In this document: piece by piece, positions 23,025 through 35,913 of the stretch
Layout: each line of letters opens with the position of its first letter
Position numbering within the stretch: the first letter of the stretch is position 1
Source of the DNA: Dermacentor variabilis
Lineage: Eukaryota > Arthropoda > Arachnida > Ixodida > Ixodidae
Direction of reading: 5' to 3'
DNA: 64,000 nt
NCBI RefSeq assembly: GCF_050947875.1
Contig: NC_134570.1
Coordinates: 107,784,122 to 107,848,121 of the forward strand
Translations under genes and position numbers: made by a program
Notes under the pieces: generated by a model
The model's database searches: none
What the model was told of the DNA's origin: nothing
The model's input: the letters and a program-made list of their open reading frames with translations, nothing else

Positions 23025-26000
23025 GATCACAGAGGAATAACCGCAGAGAAGATAACCACTTCCCTGCGCAGCCTCCCTTTTCCTCGGATTTTGTGCTCCA
23101 CGATAGTGTAGATTACCGTGCGCAGAATAAAACCTTCAGTTGACATCCCTATCTTTAGCGCTGCCCGTGGAAGCCTTCACCGCGGTCTCTCCGTGTTGTG
23201 CAAAGAAAAAAACTCACCTAAAGCGAAGACAGCTACTCGAAGGTATTTTGAATTTTCTCGCTCTGTTAAATTGTGCCATGCTGTCACGTACACCATTCAC
23301 TCTATAGATCGAACCAATCCCACGCAAGACACATTCGCTAAGCCAAACGTATAATTATCCGGACTCTGGCACAGGCAGTCCATCAATTCTTCATGCCATT
23401 GACCTTATTGTACCGTTGCCTGTGCCTGTACCGTTGCCTGTACCAGTATCATTACATGTGCCCTTGCATGACGCGGAACTTAACCAGTGTTAACACTACG
23501 GGATTCACAGACGTGTGCCTGATGCCGTAAGGCGGTCTCTTCTTGCTGCTGCATGGACGCGGACAGAGTAACAACGTACGAGAAGACTATGGAAATAATG
23601 AATTTTTTTATGCGACGTGCTCACGTGTTTAGAAGAACGGTCGGGAATAATTAGGATAGACCTTTTCATCGGACGAGGAGGCAACGGGTGAGCCTTAATT
23701 TCATGCTCTCTCGTTTGGGATAACCGGCGCGCCCCTGCTTGAATGTGTTGCCATTGCACGCTGCGGAACGATTTGGAGGTGTTTTAAAGGTCGTTCTGCG
23801 AAAGAATTTGCCTGACGTCAGTTCATACAAAGTCGTCGAAGAACCACTGTTTTGCGTCATCAGCCCTGATATGTGTGCGTCTGTATCTTTGCTGAAAGAA
23901 GAGATTGATTTTATTTACGCCAGATGACAATGCTTTTTTCAATAATGTTATTTTTTTTCGACCGTCCCATTTTATATTTTAAGCTTTCGTGTTTTCCCAA
24001 TAAACTTGAGTTGTAGACGCAACGGTTTACGTGCGTCCCTTCTTCGTTCATGTGTGCCCTTTCGTCGCGATACTTCCATCATGCTTAGGGTGTGCACATA
24101 TATAGTGAACTATACTTTGGGTGTATCTGTTTGAAATCGACATTAATCAGCAGCCCCTGTATAAATTACCAGCGTGAATTGGTAAATCGGTCTCACTATC
24201 TGATCGCTTAGTGGCGTGGGAACTGAAACGTCAGAGTGCTCGTGTATGGCCGGCCAACCCGATGCAAACCCGAAACATCTAAGCGCCAGCCGTTATAAAA
24301 TATTCGCGTCCGCCAACGGCATCGTTCTCCCTCCTTTCAAGCCTACTATGCCGTGTCACCGTTACCCTCCTGTATGAAGCCGATGAAGTGGCTCAACACA
24401 GTCATCAGTGCAGTTGGTAAACCAAAGTGACACACATAAGCTTCGTGCTTCGGCATTGCCTCTGCGCCCTGTAAAGCAGCAATGTCGAAAGGGGATCGCA
24501 CCAAAGGAAACGCGATGGCAATTTGTAAGGACATGACTCTCGTAAAATGGATTAATGCGTCGTAGAGGACAAGCCGAACAAGACCGAACAAAAAATAAAA
24601 GGTCGCTTTTCATCCTCTTGCGGCTTGCTGTATGCTCGGTCCATGCGCTACAGGACAAAAAGACCTACAACCTAGCAGCTACCACTACTTCGGACTTTAC
24701 AACTATTCGGCGGTGAACATTTAGCTGCCTTTTTCACTCCTTTGGATGGCGGTAGTTATCGGCATCTCTTGGGGTGTGAAGGCCGGTTTTCTCATCGATT
24801 CGGTTCCCGCGCGATTAACTCGAGCTGCGTTCAGTTGTCGCCATCTATTGCAACGGTCACGCGCATCTCTGTTGCTTCGTTAGTTCAACCTTTGTTTAGA
24901 CTGATCCTGCAGGGGCCAGGAAAGTGATTAAATTCGTTGTCAGCTGCAGGGTCTATATGCCCATGAAACGAGTTGCGGCCGGAGAAAACGTCACTTGCGT
25001 TTAACTTTTCATTTTGTTTCATTAAATCCTCGAATGACGGCTGCCAGATCCTCGGAACCATATACCCGCGAAATGGGTTAGATAAGGTGGAAAATAAAAT
25101 ATTGTGAGACAGCGTCCATTATCAAACGCTGCAATACCTGTTAAACCCATCAGCAAAATGAATTTCACTCGTTAACTGGTCTGGTTTTTCCCTAATTGTA
25201 CAGCACTTTTCGTGTCAAGTTGGCAACAGGAAACAAGAGTCGCAAGGAGTTGACAAATTAAGCGATCTACTAAGAGAGAGAGAGCCGACGCAACTGCCAA
25301 ACATGAAGGAAAAGCAAAAATGAACAAATGTAACCCGTGTTTGTGAAAGTATTTATGGATCAACATCCTTCATTTGAAAAGGAAGTAGAGAAAACGCCGC
25401 GGGAAGTGGAGAATGATTCCGTGTTTTGAATGACGCTTCTGCAGTTATCAGTCGAACCGCCTGACGTAGCCACTTCTCTGCCGTGGTTATGTGGGTGTTT
25501 TTCTATCTTTCCTCGGTTGGCGTAGTACGTCTAGAACCGCAGCGTCCTGCACTCTACGCGGTTGCACAGGACTGGCGGCCACGCATCGTTATACGCAACT
25601 TCCCAAATAACAATACGAGTCGGTTTTGGCACTTGGTAGAGCATAAACGAGGGATAAAAAAAATCTGATTGTTCCGCAAATATATATTTTCGTATCATTT
25701 TTCCAGAGGTAATTCAAAAGACGCTACTATGACTCTATATTTTACACTTTCGCTTGTTTACTTATTCTTGGCAGTGTTCTTCCTGCGCGAGTCCATTTGA
25801 TGTGGTTCCTTGTTGGTCCAGTAAATGAGAGGTGTACCTCACAGGCGTACCTGTCAGATACGTACACCTTATTTCATTTCTCTTTTGCGGGCTTTTGCAT
25901 CTTTATGGGGAACGTTGGGCATTATTCACATTTGTACACGTGAAGGTATCCCCCCCCCCCCTTTCTTGCGCATAGAAAAGTCGCCTTGTTACTTTGCTCT

Positions 26001-27120
26001 AACTGTTGGACTGTTAGTTTTTCTTTCGGCACTGTAGAAAGGTAATTAACCAATGCAGCTGTACTTATTTTTCACTTTTAGCGTCCCTCTATCCGGTGGA
26101 TGTGGTCCAGCGTCACACCTTTGCACCAGTCTTCACAATTTCGAGCTTCCACAAATGTGTAACGCAAGGGCGGCAACTCAGTCACAGCCGGTGGGCGAGC
26201 GAAGGAGTGCATGCCCTCTCTGAGAGCTCCAGCCCAGCGTCCGAAATCTGCAGACGCCGGAGAGCGCTCGCTCGACAGCACCCGAGTCACGGAAGTGGCT
26301 TCGGGCGCGTGCGCTTAGCGTCGACACCTTTGCGCCATCGTTGAGTCCGACAGCCGCGGAAACGACGCCGAAGAAAGCTGTTCGCTTCGAAATCTATACA
26401 GTATACCGCGCAGCCCTTCCGAAAGTACGGTACTCGCGCCAAAGCATTGTCACTCGGTGACACTTTTATTTTAACTTGACGATACGTATCGTTCAAGTTA
26501 AACAACTTCTTTCCCAGTATACATACCTCTCGCACTTTCATCACATTTATCTATGTTCAACTGTTTCTTATTCACTGCTGACGTGTGTATACATGCGTGG
26601 GGATTACCGTGGCGCGGCTTACATTTACCAGTGAGTCAAGTGTGCCTTTTTCCTTGATGACGATCTTTATTGACCTATCGGCCTTGGGAACGGGTGGGTG
26701 ACGCGTATATCACCTATCCTGCTTGAGGTCGTCGGGTTTTATATATGTCTATTGCAGTCTGCGTTTTTTTCCTCTCTCTCCTTGATGTTCTTTTTTTTTT
26801 TTTCATTGGGTCCTCAATCTTTGTATCGTACAGTTACCGATGCCTGTAACGACCCCGGCTCTATCGATCTCTTCCCTGCTTCTTTTTATCAATACTGTAA
26901 ACCTCCCTTGCTTATATTAACGACTGATCAGTTAATGATTATATCCGCTTCGAATCCCAGAGCTTCTGATGGCGGACGTTTCCTACGGTTATCAACAGTA
27001 AAGCGCTGTTTCCTACTGTTCTTAACAGTATTGTTATCAAAAGTGAAGCACCATCCGGTAGCTGTTCGTGAAAGCAAATCGTACAACAGGAGTCGTTACC
27101 TCCCAGAAATTACAATGTAG
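23025..27120. other. No recognisable gene
   Basis: About 4 kb of unannotatable sequence. It contains a small direct repeat of GTACCGTTGCCTGTGCC type near 23412-23445, poly-pyrimidine patches, and short motif-free open frames (including 140 codons at 26698-27120 with a hydrophobic Phe/Leu-rich start and no recognised domain). Confidence 0.5.
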
Positions 27121-27124
27121 AGAT

Positions 27125-27290
27125 AGAGGTTTTAATGACGAAAGCAATGATAAAGATCAGATAAGCAAATTGCTAGACGTTGATAGATGCAGTAAAACCT
27201 GATTAGATCAAGCAGGCTGGGTGACTGCATGCTGCCACCCCGTATTAAAGGGGATGCCAGGGATAATTATTATCATCACTCTAGAAAACC
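27125..27290 (+). repeat. Probable LINE/SINE 3'-end repeat with ATC-type tail
   Basis: The phrase 'gatcaagcaggctgggtgac' followed by a CCCCGTATTAAAGGGGATGCC hairpin and a short TTATTATCATCA tail matches my recollection of a common tick retroelement 3' end. No coding part is attached. Confidence 0.35.
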
Positions 27291-27414
27291 CTGCAAGGTG
27301 CAGGTTAGAGAACTATATAGAGGTCAGATTTCACCCAGAGCCCACTTTACTGCCTTGGAATGTTTAACAAAATCAATCTGTCAATCACTCAGTTGATCAT
27401 TCATCTGTCTTGTT

Positions 27415-27555
27415 CCAGTTCCTTTTCTATTTTCTCTATTCCCCTTCTTATTTTGGAAGCTTCCCTTCCTCCTCACCCCCAGTGTAAAATAGCAAACGAC
27501 ATTTTCGGCTGTTGCCGGACTCCTTCCCTTTCCCCTTTATTTCTTCTCTCTCACT
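27415..27555 (+). repeat. LINE 3'UTR fragment (RNase H LINE family)
   Basis: This pyrimidine-rich stretch has CAGTGTAAAATAGCAAACG followed by ACATTTTCGGCTG, paralleling the 3'UTR block at 3500-3540. The coding part is absent. Confidence 0.5.
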
Positions 27556-27559
27556 CGGA

Positions 27560-29270
27560 TGGGAAGAAACACTTACCACATACGGTCAGGTATTTGTTTC
27601 TTACGGCAATCCGACATGACCAAAGCTGCCTTTTGTGATAAAAGCGAGTGCTATATTCACCAAAGGAGCGCTCGTACTTCGCGCTTTTGAAAACACGGTC
27701 AACGGACGTTAGGCTCATTTGCATTCCGGTTGCCTCCAACACCGCCGTGCGTGTTCGCGTGCACAATACACGAACCGGCGTCGTCGCCGCCGAGCCGGGC
27801 TCCTTCCGCGCCCAAGCTCTCCTTCCTGTTTTTTCAGGGCCGCGACGGCGATTAATCATATTGTATAAGCGCGCATCCTTGAGCTCGGGAACGGGCGCGC
27901 CAAAGTTTGCAACACGTGCGTGTGCGGGCGGTGGGGAGGGGGGGAGGAAACCATTTTCGAGCACGTATCACGAGCCTCGTGTTGTAAAAGCGCGACGCGC
28001 ATCTTTCGTGATTCGCTCATAATCGCGAAGAGTGGCGGTGTCGTTATAGATGGTCTCGCGCGGGCCACGTATAGCGCCGTAAGGAGGCGCGCATGTCGCA
28101 CAAACTGTCGGGATGAGACGCTCCGTGAAAAATGACATCTCCCTAGTGCCCTCCTACCCCCCCCCCCCCCCGCCCCGCCCGCCATTCCGCACTTCCCCTA
28201 ACGTAAACTTCTCCACTGAGTCAGTCGGGCCCTTCTTGTTCATTCAGGTCATCGAGATCGCAAATCTTGTTCAGTCGCCGGCTGCCAGGAGCGTCAAAAG
28301 CGTTCGATTCCTTAGCCGAGAGAGGCGAACAAATATCTAAAAAAAAAAGAGAATAAATAAATAAAGGAATAGGAAGACTTAGTATGCGTGCTTTTGCGAT
28401 GCTTTCGACAGCAAGCAGAATGCCGAAACCTGCGCCACTAAATAAACAACTTGTCAGGAAAACGTCGGCGCAATAGAATGAGGAGGCCGCGTTAACAGGC
28501 GCGCCGGAATATTAACTTCGCAGACAAACAAATCAAAAAGAAAAAAAGAAATATTCGAGACAGGGACCACACGTGTATGTGTATACCACGGACAGCGCGC
28601 TAGTCTATATTGCACGCAAGGCTTACGCCCTGTATTTATAAACGTAGGTGTATGCGCGCGCTCCGAGAAGAGGGCCGAACTATACGTGAACTACTACGCG
28701 CGCACGAGGCAGCGCCAGAGTAAACAACCGAGCGGTGCAGGTTGCTTATTCCGCCTCGGCGGAAGGTCGTAAAAAATGCCCGTCAGTAATGAGAAGCAAG
28801 CAAGCAAGAAAGAAAGAAAGAAAGAAAGGAAGAAAGGAAGAAAGAAAGAAAGAAAGGAAGGAAGAAAAGAAAGGAAGAAAGAAAGAAAGAAAGATAGAAA
28901 GAAGAAAAGAAAGAAATTAGCGGACAAGGAGCGAACCGTGTATAGAGTGCCAACGAGCGCCCCTTCGCAGTCGAGCGGATGCCATTGTATTGTCCGGCAC
29001 CGTGAAGTTAGGACTGTAGTCGCTGGTCATAGCTGCAAATCTGGGCCTGTATTCACAAACAAAGGCTTTTACGCTAGAGGTTTTCGTAAGAGAAAATTCC
29101 AGCCAACGCTGATGGCTGGACATATTAGCGAAGAAGGCAGGCCAACCGCAACGAGCACTTACGCACGATGAGTGGAATTCGACCCCTATGGTTTTTTCCT
29201 GAGTGCACTTGAGCAGCGTATAGCCAAAGTAGACGGGGCGGGAAGTTACTGTTCGCTGCCGGCTCAGAAG
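27560..29270. other. No recognisable gene; GC-rich block and GAAA/GGAA microsatellite
   Basis: GC-rich sequence at 27650-28330 carries mutually overlapping frames without domains and a C-run at 28157-28172. 28793-28917 is a GAAA/GGAA array. I see no promoter or exon that I would defend. Confidence 0.5.
28793..28917 (+). repeat. (GAAA/GGAA)n microsatellite
   Basis: An imperfect purine tetranucleotide array of about 125 bp, preceded by three GCAA units. The Lys-rich open frames over it are artefacts. Confidence 0.93.
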
Positions 29271-29274
29271 ACCC

Positions 29275-29530
29275 TGAAGACAGAGACAGAGGGGAAAAGG
29301 AAAGTCGAGGCCCTTAGCCAGTTGCAAGTTTACGGTTTGCTGCCCTGCAATGGAGAGAGTTGGATCATGGGAGAGTAAGGGATTAGAAAGGTCGAAGGGG
29401 AACAGAAAGAAAGAAATTAACGAAACAGTGGGCGCTAGTACCATATAGGCGTTCACACAGGCCGATGGATTGTAATATACACAGTGTTGTTTGCAGGCCT
29501 TCTGATACAAGTTCATCGGGCACGTCGATG
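29275..29530 (-). pseudogene. LINE 3' end (RNase H LINE family), minus strand
   Basis: The minus-strand frame ends QTTLCILQSIGLCERL, matching the C-terminal KALLYFLRTTGLCERL of the LINE segment at 2415-3585. The following 3'UTR shares the GCAGGGCAGCAAACCG block. Only the last ~30 codons and the 3'UTR survive, a typical 5'-truncated LINE insertion. Confidence 0.65.
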
Positions 29531-29569
29531 TTGTACAATTCTCTCTTCCGACAGAGTCCGGTAGTCCAA

Positions 29570-31220
29570 CTTATTGAACACTCCCTTGGCAATGAAATAA
29601 AGCAAGATCTATAGCACCAGTGTTGCCAGATTGTCACGTGTGTTTTTCCCATGGTTCGAGGCAAACTTTCTCTTATTTCACTTCTTCAATAGTAAAATTT
29701 CCCTTTATTTCTTTTGCGAATAAACAAATTCATTCACGAAAGCTTTCTAAACAATCTAAAAAGTTAATTCCTTGCTTTTATACTTGTTTAAAGAAAAATC
29801 ACTTTTAGAGCATCTGCGGAGGTGCGTACCCAATGGTGCGATAACTGCACACTGGGCGGCGCTCGCCACTTATCCCCAGCTGCTCCTGCTCTCAGCCTGC
29901 AAACATGCCTTGAACATAGAATGTAAGCGTTGCTTCCACGTCATGCGTCACGCGCCAGAACAGCCAGGGATAGGCAGCGCTAGCCTAATCTAACAGAACA
30001 AGAGAAGCAATTGAGAGCATTTAGCTCGCAAACGCGCTGATATAGAGCCTTTATAGAATGATTCGCACCACGATGAAGTTTCGATCATATCTTTTATACG
30101 TGGGCGTGTCCCTGACAAACACGCACTGATGGCACAAAAAGAAGGAAGCTCCGCCATTGTCGTTACCTTTTACAAGAGCAAGTCTGTCCTACGAAGGGTC
30201 ATTCAACCAGCCTTGCTGAAACTTCTTACAACATTTAGTTTTACGTGCGCTGCGATTGAAAAATAACCTCATTGTAAGGCCATTTACGCGAGCCCGAGGG
30301 AATTCACGTCTTTGCAACGGCCCTTGTGGCCAGCTGCAACAAGTGCGACTAAAAGCTCGGATTGCTCGGATTTCGGAACTATGCGAACAGAGTCTGCGTG
30401 GAGGTTTAGACATGTTGGACCGACTTGAATTCAAATGGATATTTGCAAAAGTCGCAGTTTCGCCTGAGCAGTTAGAACAGTAACAAAGTATCAACTCTAC
30501 CACGCGTCCACAGGCAAACATGAATGATTCTCGCTCGATGACCACGAAAATTTGCTGTCACTAGACTGGCCTGATGAAGAGCGTCGGCAGCGGAGAGCAA
30601 ACGCTTCGTGCGTCTCCGACACTAGACGCGCGGAAACGTAGCGCGCATAAAGTCACCAGCCATCTCGGTTCATTCTTTATCTTTGCACACGCCGCAGGTT
30701 ACCTCCAAGATACGTACGGCACGTGGGCCGTGTATGCACTCAGCTGAACGGTCAGCCTTACGCGGCGACGGCCCGGCTAGAAAAGGAGACGCACGTTTAC
30801 CTGACCCCCCCCCCCTTATCGCGTGTTTGATCACGTTATCTCCAACATTGTGCGCGGGGTAAGGCGTCACCATCTTTTTCGGCTAACCCTCGCACCCACA
30901 GCACACGGCGTTCTAGTTCGATAGGATCTTATCGCACTTGGACTTTATACAAAACATCACGCCGACGGCGACGGCGATAATTCGCCTGGTGTGTTCATGT
31001 ACGTGCTATAGAAATAAAATCAATTACTGTTGCTGCGGTTGGTACTCGACACTGCAAACAAGGGGCAAACAACATTTTCGACCTCACAGGGAAAAAAGTT
31101 CGGAAGCATATTACACTTCTGCAACACGTGAAGGCGGAAGCCTCCTGCGCACCTGGTAATGCATTAAGTTATACGATCGTATAGAGGCCAGACTTCTTGC
31201 AAGACATAACGAGCCGCAGT
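29570..31220. other. No recognisable gene
   Basis: Two overlapping opposite frames at 30189-30545 lack known motifs. A C-run sits at 30808-30817. Nothing else is supportable. Confidence 0.5.
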
Positions 31221-31225
31221 GTTAA

Positions 31226-32162
31226 AGGGCCCCCTCACCAGCCCACATAGCAAATTTCCGTTACACGCTGGAAGTTGTTACGTGCCCTTTAGGGAGCGTT
31301 CTGCCAGAAGAATTTTTCAAATTGGTTCAATAATAGCCGAAATAGAAATATTTCAGTGGCGCAAACCCATGATTTTAGGAGGCGAGGGCCACTGCCAAGA
31401 GAGACACTCTCGCCACTTGCCCTGTCTAGCCTCCACAAGCGAAATTCCTTCCCTGCAATCTCCTATACCGGAGCTCGAGGATCGTGTAACACATACGGCA
31501 CGGGCCCCGCCTTCATTTTTTTTTCTGCTCGCTTTCTTGCGGCGCGGCGCGGCGCAGTTCCGCTGACGGCGTCGCGCGCGAGCTGTTGTGATTGTCTCGT
31601 TTCGCGCAGCGCAGGTTTCGCGCGCTGTGCACGAGGACATCCAACTAGCGGTATAAGTCAGCGCTACACAAATACTTAGGCGGATCACAAGCGGATCACA
31701 GAGCATGATCCCGCGCTGAAATACGGTAGAACATAACATAGTTTCGGTGTCTGCGCGCGCGACTTCACGACGTGAGAACAAGCAGACAAAAGGGAAGTAC
31801 ATCTCTCTTGCTGCGGTGCGAAGTAAAACAAGAACACGCAGACATTTGGGCTGCCTGCTTTATTATTTCTCTAAACTTTAATTCGTCTATTGAAGCAACA
31901 GATTACACAAATTACAGATGTTGCCTTGAATAATTATCTAAGTCACGTGTCACTACGAGCGACGTTACAGCAGTGCGATGTACGTCGACTCTCCGGCTAG
32001 GAGCGCGGCGCCCGCGAGGAGAAGGGCAAACGGCGTTCGGTTTGAAATTTCAGCTCTTTCCGAGGCGCATAGCGATGTCATATCTGGCAGACACAATCTT
32101 TAGCGCGCATTGTATGCACGACACTTGTCAGCTCAAGATGGCCAAACCCGGTGAAGGGCCCT
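31226..32162. mobile_element. TTAA-flanked inverted-repeat element (937 bp, complete)
   Basis: The left end AGGGCCCCCTCACCAG and the reverse complement of the right end AGGGCCCTTCACCGGG are inverted, and TTAA flanks both (31222-31225 and 32163-32166). A TTAA target site is typical of piggyBac and Kolobok superfamilies. The piggyBac terminal CCC is not present, so the superfamily is open. No transposase is encoded. Related copies lie at 11870-12815 and 56768-56937. Confidence 0.72.
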
Positions 32163-32237
32163 TTAATTGCATGCGTGGAGCTTTAGGTCGACCTCCTCAA
32201 CGACACATGCCAGCACTTAATGCACTGCCTAAAGGTG

Positions 32238-32290
32238 CAGCATGCTTGTCGCCAGTAAGTGTTACAAATGTGTAACACAAGCCGAACCCA
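32238..32290 (+). repeat. Repeat with GTGTTACA hairpin, copy 2
   Basis: GTGTTACA-AATG-TGTAACAC (32259-32278) has arms identical to those of the hairpin at 11521-11540. Flanks (GCAGCA, TCGCC, GCCGAA) are also shared. Confidence 0.6.
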
Positions 32291-32385
32291 ATTACGTTGC
32301 ATCCTCGCAGCAGCGGAAAGCAGCGCCCGTGGTCGAACGCCTTGTTCCCGCCGCTTCGCACGTCGCACCTCGTTTCTCGCTTGGC

Positions 32386-33982
32386 TAGCTAGGCCTCACA
32401 TGCTCCCCGGAAAAATCAAGAGTACGTCGTCGTACTGAATTCCTCTGCGCGCAAAGCAGCTGCTGAACGCGCCCACATCGCCTTGACTATGACCGGCGAA
32501 CCTATCCCGCGAGGAAAATCCGTCCGCATCCTCGGATTTCTGTGGCAAGAGAATGGACGTAGTGCGGAGTGGCTACGGCGCATTCTCCATCAGGCAAGTC
32601 AGGTCATACACATGATGACACGCGTAAGCAAGCGCCACACAGGCCTGCGGGAACATGAACTCCGTAAAATTGCTGAGGCAGCAATCTACTCCCGAATCCT
32701 CTATGGCCTGCCATACGTTGCACTTACACGCACCCAAAACAAACGACTCGAGGCTTCTTTGTGAAGATGTCACCGCATCGAAATGAGTGTTCCCAGGTAC
32801 GCCCGTAGCATCGATGTTGAACGCGCAACCCTGCACAACACGTTGGATGTGAAGGTTCAAGCCCACCGGGAGTCTCAGCATCTCCGTCTGAGCACCTCGT
32901 CTCAGGGATGCGCTATCCTGAATATGTTGGGACACGACACTTCACCACTTCCACCTCTTTCCATCGATCCTCCACGACCGATACCCCGGAATATGCACTC
33001 CGAACGCAGGCAGGGGACAGGCGCGAGCGAACCATCTAACTGGCCCAGCGCATGGCACCTGCTATGTTGACGCCGTCATCTCGCCGACCGCATCCAAGAC
33101 GGCAGTCATCGGCCCTCAAGGTGACATCTCTCGTTGGCATAGCGGAGTACCGTCTCCAACCGATGCCGAGATCCTTGCCATATCGGAAGCCATTACTATT
33201 CCCCCTCACTCCACGCCAACCATAACCGTTCGCTCAGACAGCCAGGAAGCCCTTCGTTCTTTCGCAAACAACCTTATTCCCCTGTCATATTGGGGCATCC
33301 CTCGCGCTACACATGCAACAACATCCCTCACTTCACGTCCTCTTGGAGTGGGTACCGGGCCATCAGGGGATACAGGGAAATGAGCGTGCTCACTCCCTCG
33401 CTCGCGAGTCCAAAATACCGAGCGCTCCTATTCCATGGCCTGACACCTGCTGCGCCAGAATGGACCGCGCTGAACACCGCAAGCAAAGCCGCGCTAGGCT
33501 CCGCGAACTGCGCTCGTCTGCATGTACCCTTCCGGCCCCCGATCCCTCCTTCACCCGCCACGACGGCTCCCTAATTCGTCAGGCTCAAACTCCAACATTG
33601 GCGAATGACGCCATGCAACACATTATTGAAGAACGCCACGGCCATCCGGCATGTCCGGTGTGCGGCGGCTATCCCGACGTTCGCCACACGTACTGGACCT
33701 GCCCCCGCGCAGAGTCCTCGCCTTACTATCTCCCCACCTCTTCCCTGAGCCCATCTATTCCTTACTGTTGGGAGAGCTGGACCACTCCGCCTGAACCCCA
33801 CCGAGCCGCTTTTTGGTCGCTCCTTGTACAACACATAAGGCACGTCCAGGGCGCCACCACACCCCCTGCTCCGGGTGCTATACTACATGATCACACGACA
33901 CCGAAGCGGCGGACGACACGGACGAAAAGCCGTTTCAAATAAAGTTTTATTCATTCATTCATTCATTCATTCATTCATTCAT
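32386..33982 (+). pseudogene. 5'-truncated RNase H LINE with target duplication
   Basis: A single insertion flanked by TCGCTTGGC (32377-32385 and 33983-33991). It starts within the RT thumb: after a one-base shift, SEYVVVLNSSARKAAAERAH, then KSVRILGFLWQENGRS and SRILYGLPYVALTRTQ. RNase H follows at about 33063-33430: YVDAVISPTASKTAV (first D), DAEILAISEA (E), VRSDSQEALRSF (second D), and after a frameshift VLLEWVPGHQGIQGNERAH, where the final catalytic D is replaced by H. The C-terminal motif is CPVCGGYPDVRHTYWTC. The 3' end is AATAAAGTTTT plus (ATTC)n. RNase H clade, I/LOA-like. At least two frameshifts make it inactive. Confidence 0.88.
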
Positions 33983-33991
33983 TCGCTTGGC

Positions 33992-35026
33992 GAGCATTCT
34001 CGGCCGTAGTGCACTCCCGAGGCCTACGGTGCAATCTGCTAGGCCCCGCGCGAGCGTCCTTCATCGCCATCTCTGGCGTCGCAGTCGACTGTAGCCACAA
34101 CTGCCGTCGCCTCGTTACGTCAGCGACGCAACACTTGCTTTTTCTGTCTGCGCGCGCACCTCGTTCCCCTCTCCAACCTTCTCTCGCTTGGAGACGGTCA
34201 CGTGTTTTCTTCTTTTTTTTGTACCACTCGACCTGACGCCGCGTTTTTTTTTTCAAGGCTATCGCGCAAGAACCACTTAAGGCTTTCACCTTAAAACTTC
34301 CGATATTTTGTACATTGCCAAAAAAAATTAATTTGGATTATCCCTCAGACCCATGATCTTTTCCACAATATCGCAAATGTCCCACAGCGCTGTCTGAAAC
34401 CTCACAGCGGTCAGTGAGCGTCTCTGCACATGATACTGTGGGCACTGGCATAGTAGTTTCATATTCCCTTAAGTACAAAGGAAAGTGCTACAGCTTCTGA
34501 CCGCACTGCTTTTGAGGGATGCCCACGCGTGTTCCCAAGGCATTATGGCACGCACCAGGCACTTGCGTACCAGGCGCGTGCTCCCTCCACCTCCGCAATT
34601 TCTGGGTACATCAGGGATACTTGGCATCTACGAAGAGCCCTGTTCATGAGCGTGTCCACTTCCGGAAAAAGAAATTCCTGCCTACGCTATGAGTTGTTGC
34701 ATGTTCTAGTGAGGTATACGCAAGGAAACTGTTCTTTTATGATCGTTCATAATTAATTTTTAAAGCCAATTCTTAGTGAGACCCCTACGCAGGATGCGTC
34801 GCAGCATCACGGCGTCAACTTTCATCCCTATGGCCCTGCAAACTCCTTCTTTCTCTCTCTCTCTCTACACCTCTATCTCTCCCTATCGTAGCGGACATCC
34901 AACGTGGAGCCAGGACGCGACTTAAAAAAAAATAAAGGATAAGGTTATCAAAATGCAGCAGCTCCAACGAGTTGGAATCTATATAAAGCGAAGCTTTGTG
35001 CGAGCGTATAACGAGTCGAGACACGT

Positions 35027-35028
<2 letters not shown>
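33992..35028. other. No recognisable gene
   Basis: GC-rich flank of the LINE insertion, then AT-rich sequence with (CT)n near 34852-34866. No exon or repeat end is supported. Confidence 0.5.
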
Positions 35029-35088
<60 letters not shown>

Positions 35089-35157
35089 GCACGCACGCAC
35101 GCACGCGCACGCACGCACACACACACACACACACACACGCACACACGCACGCACACA

Positions 35158-35189
<32 letters not shown>

Positions 35190-35222
35190 CACGCACGCAC
35201 ACACACACGCGCGCGCGCGCGC
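35029..35222. repeat. (CA)n/(CGCA)n microsatellite
   Basis: About 195 bp of alternating CA with blocks of GCAC and a GCGCGC end. It makes His/Thr and Cys/Val pseudo-frames on both strands. It ends about 165 bp before the ATG of the YqaJ-type gene. Confidence 0.97.
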
Positions 35223-35387
35223 AAGCGCGAGCGCGCACAAATTATACCTAGTTTGCACGTGACGTCATTTCAGCCGTCTGCCCTGACCGTCCGCCATCAC
35301 TAGGCGCCTCGCTGTACCGCTGCGTTTGCGTTTGCCATTCCCTTCTAAATGTAAGCGCCACACGTTTGATGTCGTGGGAGCTTTGCG

Positions 35388-35882
35388 ATGGGAAACGTCA
35401 GGAGCCCTGAATTTTGTCCTTCCTACATGGATGAGCTTGTAGGGCCGACGCGTGCTCGCTACAAAGAAATGTTCGGAATGAGCGACGGCGTGGGCCCATA
35501 CTGGCTACACGTCGACGTGGATGCCAGTTCAGATCCCGAGATGCTCCCGGCCACGCCCTACGTGGATATGATTAATTAGCTTGGCCTGTCCACGAGTTAC
35601 GCCACGCTGAGTGAACCTACAAATCGCTGGAGGTGCACAATAGAGAGTTTTAGATTAGGGGACGCAAGCGGCTCGCGTACACAAGAACTAGGGGCCACGG
35701 CACTGCACATATGCAGGCCCCTAGGTCTGGCTCTGCGCATGCGCGGTATCGTCGCCCCTAATTATTGCCTACGCAAGCCGCTTGCGTCCCCTAACCTAAA
35801 ACTCTCCAATTACTTCACGAGTGGTTGAGTGAGGAACGTTGCAACGAAGCGCCTACCGTCGGGTCTTATCATCGTTCTCGGC

Positions 35883-35913
<31 letters not shown>

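Noticed and set aside
28776..29171. 131-codon Lys/Arg-rich frame
   Set aside because: Its N-terminal half is the GAAA/GGAA microsatellite. The rest has no motif or splice support.
28917..29516. 199-codon minus-strand frame
   Set aside because: It overlaps the LINE 3'UTR, contains a pyrimidine-derived Phe/Pro/Leu stretch and has no domain.
34948..35303. Long open frames of His/Thr or Cys/Val repeats on both strands
   Set aside because: They are translations of the CA/CGCA microsatellite and exist in several frames at once.
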